A stretch of DNA of 64,000 bases from Methylopila sp. M107. Its GTDB lineage: Bacteria > Pseudomonadota > Alphaproteobacteria > Rhizobiales > Methylopilaceae. Below, piece after piece: positions 1 through 11,770 of this stretch. Below the pieces are notes generated by a model. It made no database searches, was not told the origin of the DNA, and worked only from the letters and a program-made list of their open reading frames with translations. The stretch's first letter is position 1; each line of letters opens with the position of its first letter. A program made the position numbers and the translations under genes. Where the stretch lies: the NCBI RefSeq assembly GCF_000384475.1, contig NZ_ARWB01000001.1, forward strand, positions 1,530,176-1,594,175. The letters run 5' to 3'.

Positions 1-1
1 G

Positions 2-130
2 ATCGCCGACTCGGTCGTGGCCCGCGCCGAATACCGCTACACCGACTACGGCACGGACAAGTTCAAGGGCGTGAAGTCCGACCTTGACGAGCATCGCGTC
101 CTCGCCGGCGTCGCCTACAAGTTCTGGTGA
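2..130 (+). CDS. outer-membrane beta-barrel protein, C-terminal end (partial)
   Basis: Only the last 42 codons are in the window. They read as alternating polar and hydrophobic beta-strands (VVARAEYRYTDYG, then HRVLAGVAYKFW) and end in an aromatic residue. This is the usual C-terminal signature of porin or Omp25-type barrels recognised by the BAM machinery. A strong intrinsic terminator follows 39 bp after the stop, so the gene probably ends its transcription unit. The subfamily cannot be given without the upstream part. Confidence 0.7.
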   Translation: MADSVVARAEYRYTDYGTDKFKGVKSDLDEHRVLAGVAYKFW

Positions 131-168
131 AAATGATCTGACCGAAAGGTCGGGATCGGAACGAAAGA

Positions 169-196
169 CCCCGCGGCGCGAGCCGCGGGGTTTTTT
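169..196 (+). terminator. intrinsic terminator of the outer-membrane protein gene
   Basis: Perfect 8-bp stem (CCCCGCGG at 169-176 with CCGCGGGG at 183-190), a 6-nt loop, and six T residues at 191-196. It lies 39 bp after the stop of the barrel-protein gene on the same strand. Confidence 0.92.
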
Positions 197-265
197 CGTT
201 GTGCATCGAGGCGCAGGGACGTCCTGAGTCTCGGCGCCATGTTCGCTTGAAATGGACGCAGCAGA

Positions 266-364
266 GCCGTCATGCCCGGCGGAGCCGGGCATCCACGACT
301 TGCTGGGATCATAGAGCTCCACGATCAAGTCGTGGATGCCCGAGACGAACTCGGGCATGACGGC
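266..364. repeat. intergenic palindromic repeat, GTCATGCCCG family
   Basis: A long inverted repeat opening with GCCGTCATGCCCGG and closing with GGGCATGACGGC. The inner arms are ATCCACGACTT and AAGTCGTGGAT, so the whole unit can fold into one branched hairpin. The same unit recurs at 30577-30673, with a short version at 26291-26321 and related ones at 47991-48069, 50055-50123 and 52358-52473. No gene is seen between 197 and 403. Confidence 0.85.
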
Positions 365-403
365 TGAGTGATCCGCCCAGACTAAAAATGCGCGAGATCG
401 GGT

Positions 404-982
404 TCAGGCCTCGTCCAACGCGGCCAGAACGCTGCGTCCTCGCGGCGACACGCGGTAGCCGACCGGCAGGCTCTCCGTCAGGCCGAGCTCCTTCAGCTTC
501 CGCACATCCGATTTGAACGGGGCCGTCTCGCGGCCGAGCGCGCGCGCGAGTTCCGCAGCCGTGCGGCCGGGACTGTTCGCGATGAGGTCGAGGGTCGCGC
601 GCGTCCACGGCGCGCCGCGGGCCTCGTCGAAGCGGGACAAGGACGCGAGGATTTTTCCGAGGTCCGCGCCCTCGGCGACTGCGGCGCGCAGCGTGGTCCG
701 TGGGTCCGGGCCCGCGAAACGCGGCGATATCCTGTAGAGGGCGCGATCCGGCTCGCGCCGGAGGTCCGCGAGCAACTCGCCGCGCGAGCCGAACCCTGCG
801 CGCTTCGCCTCGTCATCGGTCGGGCCTTCGCCGCCGACGGTCTCGACATCGTCGATCGCGACGACGCCGATCGCGGTCCTCAGCCTTGCGCCAGGCCGGA
901 CTGCGGGCTTCGCCCAGCGGCGAAAGGCGAGGTTGATCTCGCCGGCGGCGATCCCCTCGAGGATCGCGCGCCGGAACAGCAT
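404..982 (-). CDS. ASCH-like protein with C-terminal winged helix
   Basis: 192 residues. The N-terminus (about 1-90) has the ASCH/PUA-like look: a hydrophobic start, LEGIAAGEINLAFRRW, then a basic strand. ASCH domains are thought to bind RNA. Residues about 124-186 form a helix-turn-helix or winged-helix-like segment with a proline/glycine wing, so this may be a fused RNA/DNA-binding regulator. It starts 16 bp after the enolase stop on the same strand and is probably co-transcribed with eno. The ASCH call comes from reading the pattern and the precise role is unknown. Confidence 0.6.
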   Translation of the reverse strand: MLFRRAILEGIAAGEINLAFRRWAKPAVRPGARLRTAIGVVAIDDVETVGGEGPTDDEAKRAGFGSRGELLADLRREPDRALYRISPRFAGPDPRTTLRAAVAEGADLGKILASLSRFDEARGAPWTRATLDLIANSPGRTAAELARALGRETAPFKSDVRKLKELGLTESLPVGYRVSPRGRSVLAALDEA

Positions 983-998
983 GTCGGTCGGCCGGTCG

Positions 999-2300
<1,302 letters not shown>

Positions 2301-2398
2301 TCAAACGATGAGAAGGAAGAACCTCTAACGGATGCGGATGACCGCTGGAAGTCGCGCGATGCGTCGAAGGACGCTACATCCGTCGAACACGGAGCCGA

Positions 2399-2848
2399 AT
2401 GATGACCGATTTGAAGCTCGGGCACCCGACCGCCCTGCCCGCCTCGCCCGACGAGGCGACGCTCGACCGCGTGCCCAACCCGCACCCGGACGTCGACTAT
2501 GTCGCGCGCTTCGCCGCGCCCGAATTCACCTCGCTCTGTCCGGTGACCGGCCAGCCGGACTTCGCGCATCTCGTCATCGACTACGCGCCCGCCGACTGGC
2601 TGGTCGAATCGAAGTCGCTCAAGCTCTATCTCGGCTCGTTCCGCAATCACGGCGCCTTCCACGAGGACTGCACGGTCGCGATCGGCAAGCGGCTGATCGC
2701 GGAGCTTGCGCCCAAATGGCTGCGCATCGGCGGCTACTGGTATCCGCGCGGCGGCATCCCGATCGACGTGTTCTTCCAGGCGGGCGAATTGCCGAAGGGC
2801 GTCTGGGCGCCGGACCAGGGCGTCGCGCCCTATCGGGGACGGGGCTGA
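2399..2848 (+). CDS. queF: NADPH-dependent 7-cyano-7-deazaguanine reductase (QueF, short form)
   Basis: 149 residues, the single-domain (YkvM-like) form. It reduces preQ0 to preQ1 with NADPH in queuosine tRNA-modification biosynthesis. The nucleophile Cys47 is in [11 protein letters not shown] with the acid Asp54. The QueF motif ESKSLKLY is at about 70-77 and the substrate residues HEDC follow. Two ATG codons are in tandem at the start (2399 and 2402), so the exact start is ambiguous by one residue. It is divergent from eno with about 115 bp between. No other que genes are in the window. Confidence 0.96.
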   Translation: MMTDLKLGHPTALPASPDEATLDRVPNPHPDVDYVARFAAPEFTSLCPVTGQPDFAHLVIDYAPADWLVESKSLKLYLGSFRNHGAFHEDCTVAIGKRLIAELAPKWLRIGGYWYPRGGIPIDVFFQAGELPKGVWAPDQGVAPYRGRG

Positions 2849-2880
2849 CGCGTCCGCGTCACGATCGGAAATCGATCCGG

Positions 2881-3285
2881 TCAATGAAGTGACCAGCCGA
2901 CACGGTTCCACAGCGCCGCCAACACGCACACGTCAATGATCACGTGCGCCGAAAGCGAGATCCAGTATGGGTTCGCGCTTCTCGTCAGGCATCGCAAACT
3001 TGCGGCGAAAGCGGCGTTCTTGTTCTGCTCCAGATGAGCATTGATCTCACTGCCAAGGGTCCGATTGATCCGAAGCGCTTGCATCACCAAACTCCAGTGA
3101 CACAGCGCAAACACTGAGAAACCGAGTGATATGGCAAGCACCACCCCAGCGTGAAGATCTTGCTGCGAAAGCCCATAGCTGGCGGTCGCGAAGGTCGCGG
3201 CGACGTAAACTGCCCAGAGACTATTGATGGAACTGCTTTGCGGACAGAATAGCGTCACTGCGTTTGATAGGTTGAACTCTGTCAT
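2881..3285 (-). CDS. small multi-pass membrane protein, unknown function
   Basis: 134 residues from the ATG at 3285, which has a good ribosome site (AGGAGA, 5 nt spacing). Three hydrophobic segments at about 20-38, 46-66 and 108-127 suggest an inner-membrane protein. A more polar segment with RTLGSEINAHLEQNK lies between the second and third. No family is recognised. It stands alone, convergent with queF and divergent from the DUF1835 gene. Codon use is somewhat less GC-biased than its neighbours (several CAA, ACA and AAT codons), which may mean recent acquisition, but this is weak. Confidence 0.6.
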   Translation of the reverse strand: MTEFNLSNAVTLFCPQSSSINSLWAVYVAATFATASYGLSQQDLHAGVVLAISLGFSVFALCHWSLVMQALRINRTLGSEINAHLEQNKNAAFAASLRCLTRSANPYWISLSAHVIIDVCVLAALWNRVGWSLH

Positions 3286-3607
3286 TCGCCTCTCCTGCGA
3301 GCTTTTGTTTCGGACCCGGATCCGTTCGGGAGAGTTCCTTGCTCGCCGGCCGACTGCAATCCGCAAGGCATTACCGTCCAGCGTGCCGGACCGTTGATCG
3401 ATGCAGCAGAGTCCAAGGCTGAACGACGGCGGAAACGGAAATGGCCCAATTGCGGCGCGGCGAGTCCTGCCGCCGGCGCGCGTCGTCCGACACGTTGCTC
3501 CCAAGGCCAAGCACCGCTTGGCGCCGCTGTCGTGAACGGTCCAAGCCCCGGAAACGCCTTACCGCTCGGCCATTTTCCAAAGGCCGCATGCCGCAAGGAC
3601 CTTCCCG
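3286..3607. other. intergenic region without a recognised gene
   Basis: 322 bp between two divergent genes, so it should hold both promoters. No clear ORF, terminator or long palindrome is seen. A stretch at 3560-3578 resembles, on the minus strand, the D-arm of a serine or leucine tRNA, but no anticodon arm or T-arm follows. Confidence 0.4.
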
Positions 3608-4627
3608 ATGACAATCCGGACGAAACTTAAATCGCGCCCCGATGACGTCCTAATCATCACCAATGGCGACAGCGCCGTGGCGCGGCTTGCGGCGGCGGGC
3701 GTCTCCGGCACGGTGCTCGCCTGGCGCGACGTGCTGCATGACGGGCCGGTGCCCGACGCCGGCGGGCTCGAGCGCCTGTCGGCGATCCGGGCTGCGTTCA
3801 TCGCGACCGATTTCGGCCTCGAGGCGGGCGAGGTCGCGGCCGAGTTTCGCGCCCGCGATCTCGCGATGCGCGGCCACGAAGGCTTCGAGCGGATCGAGAT
3901 CTGGCTCGAGCATGATCTCTACGACCAGCTGCAACTCCTTCAGATACTTGATTTCTTCCGTTCACAGCACCGCGCCGTCGGGCTCTTCCTCGTGCAGTCG
4001 AACGACTACCTGGGCCATCAGGAGCCGTCGGCGGTACGCCGGCTCGCGCGGAAGGCCGCGCCCGTCACCGATGCCCAGCTGGCGCTCGCAAGCGCCGCAT
4101 GGGCGGCCTTCACCGCGCAGACGCCCCATGGGCTCGCGGCTTTGGCGCGGTCGGACACCAGCGCCCTGCCCCACCTTGGCGGCGCGCTGAGACGCCTGCT
4201 CGCAGAACTGCCCGATCCGCTGCGGGGCCTCACCCTGACGGAGGAGCGCGCTCTGATGCATCTCGAACGCGCGGAGACCACGTCCGGAGAGCTGTTCCGA
4301 CGCGTCTGCGACGACGACGAGGCGCGGTTCCTGGGCGACGCCAGCTTCTTCCGCAGGCTCGACGGCCTCGCTTTTTCGGAGCGGCCGCTGATTGAGGGGC
4401 TGCCCGCGACGTCGCGCAGCTTCTGCGCGCGGCCTGCCGACCGCGGCTACGCCGAATTCGCGCGGGCACGGCTGAGGCTGACGCGCACCGGCCACGACGT
4501 GCTTTCGGGCCGGCTCGACCATCGCGTGGTCAACACGGTCGACCATTGGGTCGGCGGCGCGCATGTCTCGCCGGCGGCGTTCATCCGCTACGACCGGACG
4601 CAGAGCCGGCTGGTGGCGCAGGCGTGA
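3608..4627 (+). CDS. DUF1835 domain-containing protein
   Basis: 339 residues. The N-terminal third (VLIITNGDSAVARLAAAG, then WRDVLHDGPVP) matches the DUF1835 pattern. The C-terminal part, with the conserved Thr/Glu-rich and aromatic blocks (LTLTEERALMHLE, RRLDGLAFSERPLIE), fits the accompanying DUF3658-like region. Function is unknown; the family is widespread in proteobacteria and firmicutes and is usually a lone gene. The ATG start follows a weak ribosome site. It converges with the TerB-like gene, with only 7 bp between stops. No catalytic residues can be assigned. Confidence 0.8.
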   Translation: MTIRTKLKSRPDDVLIITNGDSAVARLAAAGVSGTVLAWRDVLHDGPVPDAGGLERLSAIRAAFIATDFGLEAGEVAAEFRARDLAMRGHEGFERIEIWLEHDLYDQLQLLQILDFFRSQHRAVGLFLVQSNDYLGHQEPSAVRRLARKAAPVTDAQLALASAAWAAFTAQTPHGLAALARSDTSALPHLGGALRRLLAELPDPLRGLTLTEERALMHLERAETTSGELFRRVCDDDEARFLGDASFFRRLDGLAFSERPLIEGLPATSRSFCARPADRGYAEFARARLRLTRTGHDVLSGRLDHRVVNTVDHWVGGAHVSPAAFIRYDRTQSRLVAQA

Positions 4628-4634
4628 CGGAAGC

Positions 4635-5189
4635 TCAGCGCGGCTTGGTGAAGCCGAACCCCTGCCCCGTCGCCTCCGGGGCCGACAGGCGCTTCCTGAG
4701 CGCTTCGAGCGCGGCGGTCTGATCTTCGTTCGGCGGGCCGTCGACATTGGCGATCCTCTCCACCATGGCGAACAGGTCGTCGCGCTCGGCCTCCGTCAGC
4801 CGCTCGTTGAACAGCGGCGCGAGGTCCTGGATCGCGGCCGTGACGCCCGGCGACTGGGTGCAGGCCCAGCGCGCGTGGGACAGATAGGGCGCAAGGTCGC
4901 CCGCAATCGCCATCACGCCGCGCATCTCCTGCTCGATCGCGGCGAGCTGGGCCGCCGAATAGTCGCCCTTCTGGCGCGCGATGAGGAACAGCAGCACCGT
5001 GCCGGCCTCGCGCGGATCCTTGATCGACTTGATCGGCGCCCGCGCCTGCGCCTCGATGGCGGCGACGCGGCGCTTGGTGTCGCGCCGGCTCGCAAAGGCG
5101 GCTTCGACCTTCTTGTGGCCGTCGAGATAGAAGAACCAGTAGCAGGCCCAGAACAGCAGCCCGCTGACGATCGTGGCGATGACCGGCAT
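4635..5189 (-). CDS. membrane-anchored TerB-like protein
   Basis: 184 residues from the ATG at 5189, preceded by GGGAGG with 5 nt spacing. An in-frame ATG 30 bp further upstream lacks such a site. The N-terminus is a single signal-anchor helix (IATIVSGLLFWACYWFFYL) followed by a charged helix. The rest is all-alpha with LTEAERDDLFAMVERIANVDG, which resembles the acidic helix of TerB/DjlA-type domains. The role is unknown; a membrane-associated helical scaffold is the most that can be inferred. Confidence 0.65.
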   Translation of the reverse strand: MPVIATIVSGLLFWACYWFFYLDGHKKVEAAFASRRDTKRRVAAIEAQARAPIKSIKDPREAGTVLLFLIARQKGDYSAAQLAAIEQEMRGVMAIAGDLAPYLSHARWACTQSPGVTAAIQDLAPLFNERLTEAERDDLFAMVERIANVDGPPNEDQTAALEALRKRLSAPEATGQGFGFTKPR

Positions 5190-5273
5190 TTGCGCCTCCC
5201 CGCGAAACGCAACCCGCACGTGCGCTTCCCCGAGGCTTTTCTAGTCGGGTGATCGACCGACCGCAACGGCCCG

Positions 5274-5585
5274 TCAGGGTTTCCCGCACATCGCCGAATA
5301 GACCGCCGCCGTGGTCTGGCGGTTCATTTTGATCATGATCTTGGACTGCATCGCCGTGTAGCAGTCGTCATGCGTGGTGCTGAGGATGTCGTCGCGGATC
5401 GCGTTCGCCTCGGCCATCAGCCGGCAGGACTCCGCCGTGCGCCGCTCTTCGAACGCCTTCGTGTTCGCCTTGTCGAGCGCCTCGGCCTTGGCGAGCTTCG
5501 CCGCGAACGGCGCGCAATCGGCGGCGACCGACGGCGACGCCGACAACAGGACCGCCAACGCCGCAGCCGCCAGCCGGTGGGTCAT
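5274..5585 (-). CDS. small periplasmic protein, unknown function
   Basis: 103 residues with a clear signal peptide (cleavage after SVAA, about residue 22). The mature helical protein has four cysteines (DCAPF, SCRLM, DCYTAM, MCGKP), which would allow two disulfides in the periplasm. It starts 1 bp after the kdsA stop and its ribosome site (GGAGAGG) lies inside the end of kdsA, so it is translationally linked to kdsA. No family is recognised. Confidence 0.7.
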   Translation of the reverse strand: MTHRLAAAALAVLLSASPSVAADCAPFAAKLAKAEALDKANTKAFEERRTAESCRLMAEANAIRDDILSTTHDDCYTAMQSKIMIKMNRQTTAAVYSAMCGKP

Positions 5586-5586
5586 C

Positions 5587-6438
5587 TCACCTCTCCGCTT
5601 TCGCCAGCCGGTCGAACGCCTGCAATCTCTCGACCAGCGCCGGCAGGTCCTTCAGCGCCACCATGTTGGGCCCGTCGGACGGCGCGTGGTCTGGGTCGGG
5701 ATGCGTCTCGATGAACACGCCCGCGACGCCGACCGCGACCGCGGCGCGCGCCAGCACCGCCACATATTCGCGCTGCCCGCCCGACGACGTGCCCTGCCCG
5801 CCCGGCTGCTGGACGGAATGGGTGGCGTCGAAGATCACCGGCGCGCCGGTCTTGGCCATTTCGGGCAAAGCGCGCATGTCGGAGACCAGCGTGTTGTAGC
5901 CGAACGAGGCGCCGCGTTCGGTGAGCAGAACGCGCGCGTTGCCCGCGCCGACGAGCTTGGCGACGACGTTCTTCATGTCCCAGGGCGCCAGGAACTGGCC
6001 CTTCTTGACGTTGACGACGCGGCCCGTGGCGGCCGCGGCGAGCAGCAGGTCGGTCTGGCGGCACAGGAACGCCGGGATCTGCAGCACGTCGACCGCCTCC
6101 GCCACGGCCGCGCACTGATGCGCGTCGTGGACGTCTGTGAGGGTGGGAAGGCCGAGGCTCTCCCGGATCTCGGCGAAGACCGGCAGCGCGGCTTCGAGGC
6201 CCATGCCGCGCTCGGCGTTCGCGCTGGTGCGGTTCGCCTTGTCGAACGAGGTCTTGAACACGAGGCCGATCTTCAGCCGCCCGGCCATCTCCTTCAGCGC
6301 GGCCGCGACCTCAAGCGCATGCGCCCGGCTCTCCATCTGGCAGGGGCCGGCGATGAGGGCGAGCGGCAGCTCGGCGCCGAAGCGGACGGGGCCGACCTCC
6401 ACGATCGCGTCCGGGCGAGGGTTCGCTTCAGCGTTCAT
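5587..6438 (-). CDS. kdsA: 3-deoxy-8-phosphooctulonate (KDO-8-P) synthase
   Basis: 283 residues, family-normal. It condenses phosphoenolpyruvate with arabinose 5-phosphate to give KDO-8-P for the inner core of lipopolysaccharide. Seen are the substrate loops AGPCQMES, FKTSFDKANRTS, LTDVHDAHQC and FDATHSVQQPGG, typical of class I DAHP/KDO-8-P synthases. The chosen ATG (MNAEANPRPD) fits homologues; an in-frame ATG 57 bp upstream only adds a basic, low-complexity stretch. It is co-transcribed with the small periplasmic gene downstream and lies on the same strand as pyrG and eno. Confidence 0.97.
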   Translation of the reverse strand: MNAEANPRPDAIVEVGPVRFGAELPLALIAGPCQMESRAHALEVAAALKEMAGRLKIGLVFKTSFDKANRTSANAERGMGLEAALPVFAEIRESLGLPTLTDVHDAHQCAAVAEAVDVLQIPAFLCRQTDLLLAAAATGRVVNVKKGQFLAPWDMKNVVAKLVGAGNARVLLTERGASFGYNTLVSDMRALPEMAKTGAPVIFDATHSVQQPGGQGTSSGGQREYVAVLARAAVAVGVAGVFIETHPDPDHAPSDGPNMVALKDLPALVERLQAFDRLAKAER

Positions 6439-6538
6439 CGACCTGCTCTCGACACAAAACCGCCTGGCGCCGGAAAACCGGGCCAGGCGGGGCATGTATC
6501 AGGCTCCGGCGGGCGCTTCCAGAAGCGCCGACGATCCG

Positions 6539-6868
6539 TCAGTCGTTGAACGTAAACGTGCCGACCTTGCAGACGTTGACGTTTCTCTTGACGACCTTCT
6601 GCTTGCCGAACACGCCCTGGAAATCGAACTTGCACTTGCCGGTGCCGTCGTCGATGTCGATCTCGATCTCTTCGCCCGGATTGAGCTGGCCCTTGCCGAG
6701 GATGTCCTCCTCCCAATCGTCCTGCCCGGTGTTGGACGCATAGAACTCGGTCATCGTCGATGAGGTGAGGTTCTGGATCGTGACCTTGCGGTCGGCCGCG
6801 CCGGCGCTCGCGCACGACAAGACGAAGCCGAGCGCGAGCGCGCCGGCGGCGAAGATACGCGATTTCAT
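6539..6868 (-). CDS. small secreted protein with acidic core, unknown function
   Basis: 109 residues with a signal peptide (cleavage after CASAGA, about residue 24). The mature part is rich in Asp and Glu (WEEDILGKGQLNPGEEIEIDID) and has two cysteines (GKCKF and NVCKV) likely to pair. Similar short exported proteins with a TMTEFYASN-type motif occur across alphaproteobacteria without known function. A hairpin with a T-rich tail lies about 20 bp upstream of the ATG and may be the terminator of the VOC gene or a leader element. Confidence 0.7.
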   Translation of the reverse strand: MKSRIFAAGALALGFVLSCASAGAADRKVTIQNLTSSTMTEFYASNTGQDDWEEDILGKGQLNPGEEIEIDIDDGTGKCKFDFQGVFGKQKVVKRNVNVCKVGTFTFND

Positions 6869-6888
6869 GAATTTTCCCCGAAAGCAAA

Positions 6889-6903
6889 AGGCCGTAACGG
6901 CCT
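6889..6903 (-). terminator. hairpin with T-rich tail upstream of the secreted-protein gene
   Basis: AGGCCGTTACGGCCT on the minus strand is a perfect 7-bp inverted repeat and is followed by TTTGCTTT. It lies downstream of the VOC gene (7023) and about 20 bp before the ATG at 6868. It could end VOC transcription or attenuate the next gene. The loop is very tight, so the effective stem is about 5 bp. Confidence 0.45.
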
Positions 6904-7022
6904 GCCCTGCTTTGCTTTACGGAGAGACGGTTCGTCAATACAGTTTACGAATAGATCAATCAATCACTTCATCGCGCGGTTAACCCGCGCAGTTGAAATC
7001 TATTGCTTTTCTGCAACCGTGG

Positions 7023-7829
7023 TCAGGACTTCGGCTCGAAAGCGAGGTCGAGGCCGAACACCCGCGTCGCCGCTGCGGCCGCGCCGCCCGCGATGCGGAT
7101 CGCCCCGAGGCGCAGCGACGGCGCAGCCGAGGCGCCGAGGCGGTATCGCTGCTCATAGGCCTGCGGGGTCAGAACCTCGATCACCCCGCGCGGCGTGTGG
7201 ATGATCAGCCCGAGCGACGAGGCGCGGAAGTCGCGGACGCCGGTGAACTCCTTCAGGAAGACGTGGTGATCGGACGGGTTCTCGGCCGTCAGCACGACGC
7301 CGGCGACGCCGGTCGCGCCGTTGGGATGCGCCTGCGCCGCCTCGGACCAGAAGTTCTCCGGATATTTATGCTCGCACGCGAAGAACGCCGTGTCGGGCGA
7401 CGTCTCGTCGACCGCGAAGGCGAGCTCGAACGCCACATGGGTCTCGGAGCCGTCCGGCTTGCGGCCGCGCCGCTCGAAGAAGAACGGCTCGAAGTCGCCG
7501 ATGCCGGACTTGGCGAACGCGGCGGCGTCGGCTTTGGCGTCGTGGCTTTCCAGCACGACCGCCGAGCCCCCTTCGCCCGCGCGCGCCAGCCGGTCGCGGT
7601 GGAAGGCGGCGAAGGAGAACGACTTCGGACCGTGCTCCGGGATCGGCGCATGGTCGCCGACGCCGAGGATCTCGATGAACACGCCGGGGAACTGGACGAT
7701 GCGGTTCTTCGTGCCGAAGGGATGGAGGTTCTCAGGCCCGACCTTGAAGCCGAGCGCCTCATAGGCCGCGCCCGCCGCGTCGAGATCGCGCACGAGATGG
7801 ATGAGGTGGTCGAGGCCGTGTGCGGTCAT
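7023..7829 (-). CDS. VOC family protein (Glyoxalase_3-like)
   Basis: 268 residues. It opens with GLDHLIHLVRDLDAAGAAYEALGFKV, the beta-alpha-beta of vicinal-oxygen-chelate folds, followed by FPGVFIEILGV. A second half-module includes GVAGVVLTAENPSDH. This two-module layout fits the Glyoxalase_3 (PF13468) group, whose substrates are mostly unknown. His7 and a glutamate (E54) are plausible metal ligands by position. It is divergent from the PepSY gene with about 110 bp for two promoters. Confidence 0.8.
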   Translation of the reverse strand: MTAHGLDHLIHLVRDLDAAGAAYEALGFKVGPENLHPFGTKNRIVQFPGVFIEILGVGDHAPIPEHGPKSFSFAAFHRDRLARAGEGGSAVVLESHDAKADAAAFAKSGIGDFEPFFFERRGRKPDGSETHVAFELAFAVDETSPDTAFFACEHKYPENFWSEAAQAHPNGATGVAGVVLTAENPSDHHVFLKEFTGVRDFRASSLGLIIHTPRGVIEVLTPQAYEQRYRLGASAAPSLRLGAIRIAGGAAAAATRVFGLDLAFEPKS

Positions 7830-7943
7830 GGCAGGCGCATAGCAGGAAGGGACCGATCCCGAAACAATCTCTGAGCTAATCGCGGGCTAAGCCGCCTGGC
7901 TCAGAACGCCCTCTCCTGCAACGCGACACCAAGGAGAGAAGAG

Positions 7944-8267
7944 ATGAAACGTCATACGATCACGATCGCATCGGTCCTGCTTATCGCCGGCGTCACGGCC
8001 GCCGCCGCGGAGACGAAGAACGACGCCCCTCCGGGGCCCGAGGCGGCGACGTCCATGCAGACCGCGATCGCGACAGCCGAGCAGCACGTCAAGGGCAAGG
8101 CGGTGCGAGCCGAGTACGAACGCCGGAAAGGCGGCGGCTGGGTCTACGACATCGAGGTCCGGACCGCCTCGGACGTGTTCGACGTGACGGTCGATCCCGA
8201 CAAGGGCGCTGTGATCGCGTCTATTGCGGACAAGGCTGACTTGGACGACGACGACGCCGAGGACTGA
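7944..8267 (+). CDS. PepSY domain protein, exported
   Basis: 107 residues with a signal peptide (cleavage near TAAAAE, about residue 21) and one PepSY module (TAEQHVKGKAVRAEYER, then WVYDIEVRTASDVFDVTVDPDKG). PepSY domains are periplasmic or extracytoplasmic modules thought to inhibit peptidases or sense. The ribosome site AAGGAGAG is well placed. The acidic tail DLDDDDAED ends the protein. It converges with pyrG across a GC-rich hairpin. Confidence 0.85.
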   Translation: MKRHTITIASVLLIAGVTAAAAETKNDAPPGPEAATSMQTAIATAEQHVKGKAVRAEYERRKGGGWVYDIEVRTASDVFDVTVDPDKGAVIASIADKADLDDDDAED

Positions 8268-8287
8268 CCTTTCCGCCACGGAAACCC

Positions 8288-8320
8288 GGGCGCGCGTCGA
8301 CCGACCGTCGATGCGCGCCC
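8288..8320. terminator. bidirectional stem-loop between PepSY gene and pyrG
   Basis: A 13-bp stem (GGGCGCGCGTCGA at 8288-8300 with TCGATGCGCGCCC at 8308-8320, one G/T mismatch) and a 7-nt loop lie between two convergent stop codons. There is no T-tract, so the termination role rests on position and stem strength. Confidence 0.55.
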
Positions 8321-8325
8321 TCTGC

Positions 8326-10299
<1,974 letters not shown>

Positions 10300-11694
10300 T
10301 TGAGCGCCGCAGCCCGGAACCTTTTCGCCCGCGTGATCCGGCGCGGGACCGCAGGCCTCGCGGCCGTCGCGATCGCCCTGTCGGGCCTGCCCTCCCCGAC
10401 CGCCGCCCAGGCGCCGAAGGGCCTGCCGCTCATCCGCGACGCGGAAATCGAGGGGCTGCTGCGCGACTACATGCGCCCGATCTTCCAGGCGGCGGGCGTC
10501 AACGAGGGCGTGGTCGAGATCACGCTGATCAACTCGCGCGAGTTCAACGCCTTCGTCGCCGACGGACGGCGCATCTTCGTCAATGTCGGCGCGCTGATGG
10601 ACTCGCAGACGCCGAACGAGATCATCGGCGTGCTCGCGCACGAAACCGGCCACATCACCGGCGGCCACCTCGCCCGCCTGCGGCAGCGGCTGGAGGACGC
10701 GCAGACCATGTCGATCGTCGCCATGCTGCTCGGCATCGGGGCCGCCGCCGGCGCGATGGCGACGCGGTCGGACGGCTCGGCCGCCGCCGGCGCGATCCTC
10801 GCCCCGCAGGAGGCGATCCGGCGGTCGCTGCTGTCCTATCAGCGCGGCGAGGAACTGGCGGCCGACCGGGCCGCGATCAGCTTTCTGGCGAAGTCCGGCC
10901 AGTCGGCCAAGGGAATGCTCACCACCTTCAAGCGGTTCGACAACCAGATCGCCTTCTCGAGGAAGTTCATCGACCCCTACGCGCAGAGCCATCCGATGCC
11001 GGCGGACCGCATTTCGAGCCTCGAGGAGCTGGCGCGCAAGAGTCCCTATTTCGACAAGCTGGATCCCCCGGCGCTGCAGGCGCGCCATGATCTGATGCGC
11101 GCAAAGCTGTTCGGCTTCGTCGACACGCCGCAGGGGGTCGGCCGGCGCTATCCGCCGAGCGACACGACCCTGCCGGCCCGATACGCCCGCGCGATCGCGT
11201 CCTACCGCTCGTCGGCGCTCGACGGCGCGATCGCCCAGATCGACGGGCTCATCGCAAGCCAGCCCAACAACGCCTATTTCCACGAGCTGAAGGGCCAGGC
11301 CTATCTCGAGAACGGCAAGCCGGCGCAGGCCGTGCCGGAATTGCGCAAGGCGGTCGCGCTGGCGCCGAACGCGCAGCTCATCCGCACGATGCTGGGCGAG
11401 GCGCTCACCGCCTCCGGCGGCAAGGCCGCGGGCGGCGACGCGGTGGCGGAGCTGACGCGCGCGACGGCGCGGGATTCGAAGAACGCGGACGCCTTCCGCA
11501 AGCTCGCGATCGCTTACGCCCAGAAGAACAAGATTCCCGAGGCCGACCTCGCCTCCGCACAGGCCGCCTTCGCGGACGGCGACTACGGCACGGCGCGGCA
11601 GATTGCGAACCGCGCCAAGAAGGGGTTGAAACAGGGCACGCCGAACTGGCTGAAGGCCGACGACATCGCAAGCTACACGCCGCCGAAGAATTGA
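10300..11694 (+). CDS. M48 family metalloprotease with C-terminal TPR region (BepA/YfgC-like)
   Basis: 464 residues. A signal peptide (about 1-37, ending PTAAQA) sends it to the periplasm. The zinc site is HETGH at 114-118, with the third ligand in EELAAD (185-189). A long Ala/Gly helix lies between them. The C-terminal half (about 280-450) is helical with TPR-like repeats (YFHELKGQAYLENGKPAQAV). Related BepA proteins act on misassembled outer-membrane proteins such as LptD, so a quality-control role is likely. The start is TTG; it is the best placed start before the signal peptide. It is followed within 80 bp by the DsbA-like gene. Confidence 0.9.
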   Translation: MSAAARNLFARVIRRGTAGLAAVAIALSGLPSPTAAQAPKGLPLIRDAEIEGLLRDYMRPIFQAAGVNEGVVEITLINSREFNAFVADGRRIFVNVGALMDSQTPNEIIGVLAHETGHITGGHLARLRQRLEDAQTMSIVAMLLGIGAAAGAMATRSDGSAAAGAILAPQEAIRRSLLSYQRGEELAADRAAISFLAKSGQSAKGMLTTFKRFDNQIAFSRKFIDPYAQSHPMPADRISSLEELARKSPYFDKLDPPALQARHDLMRAKLFGFVDTPQGVGRRYPPSDTTLPARYARAIASYRSSALDGAIAQIDGLIASQPNNAYFHELKGQAYLENGKPAQAVPELRKAVALAPNAQLIRTMLGEALTASGGKAAGGDAVAELTRATARDSKNADAFRKLAIAYAQKNKIPEADLASAQAAFADGDYGTARQIANRAKKGLKQGTPNWLKADDIASYTPPKN

Positions 11695-11770
11695 GAACCC
11701 GCGGCGCTCGCCGCGATTTCGACACCGAGCGGCCCGACAAGACCGAAGACATTTGCCCGGAGACGAACCT

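Noticed and set aside
3556-3580. tRNA-like stretch (minus strand ATGGCCGAGCGGTAAGGCG)
   Set aside because: Resembles the D-arm of a serine or leucine tRNA, but no anticodon arm, T-arm (GGTTCGA) or acceptor pairing follows, so a tRNA gene is not supported.
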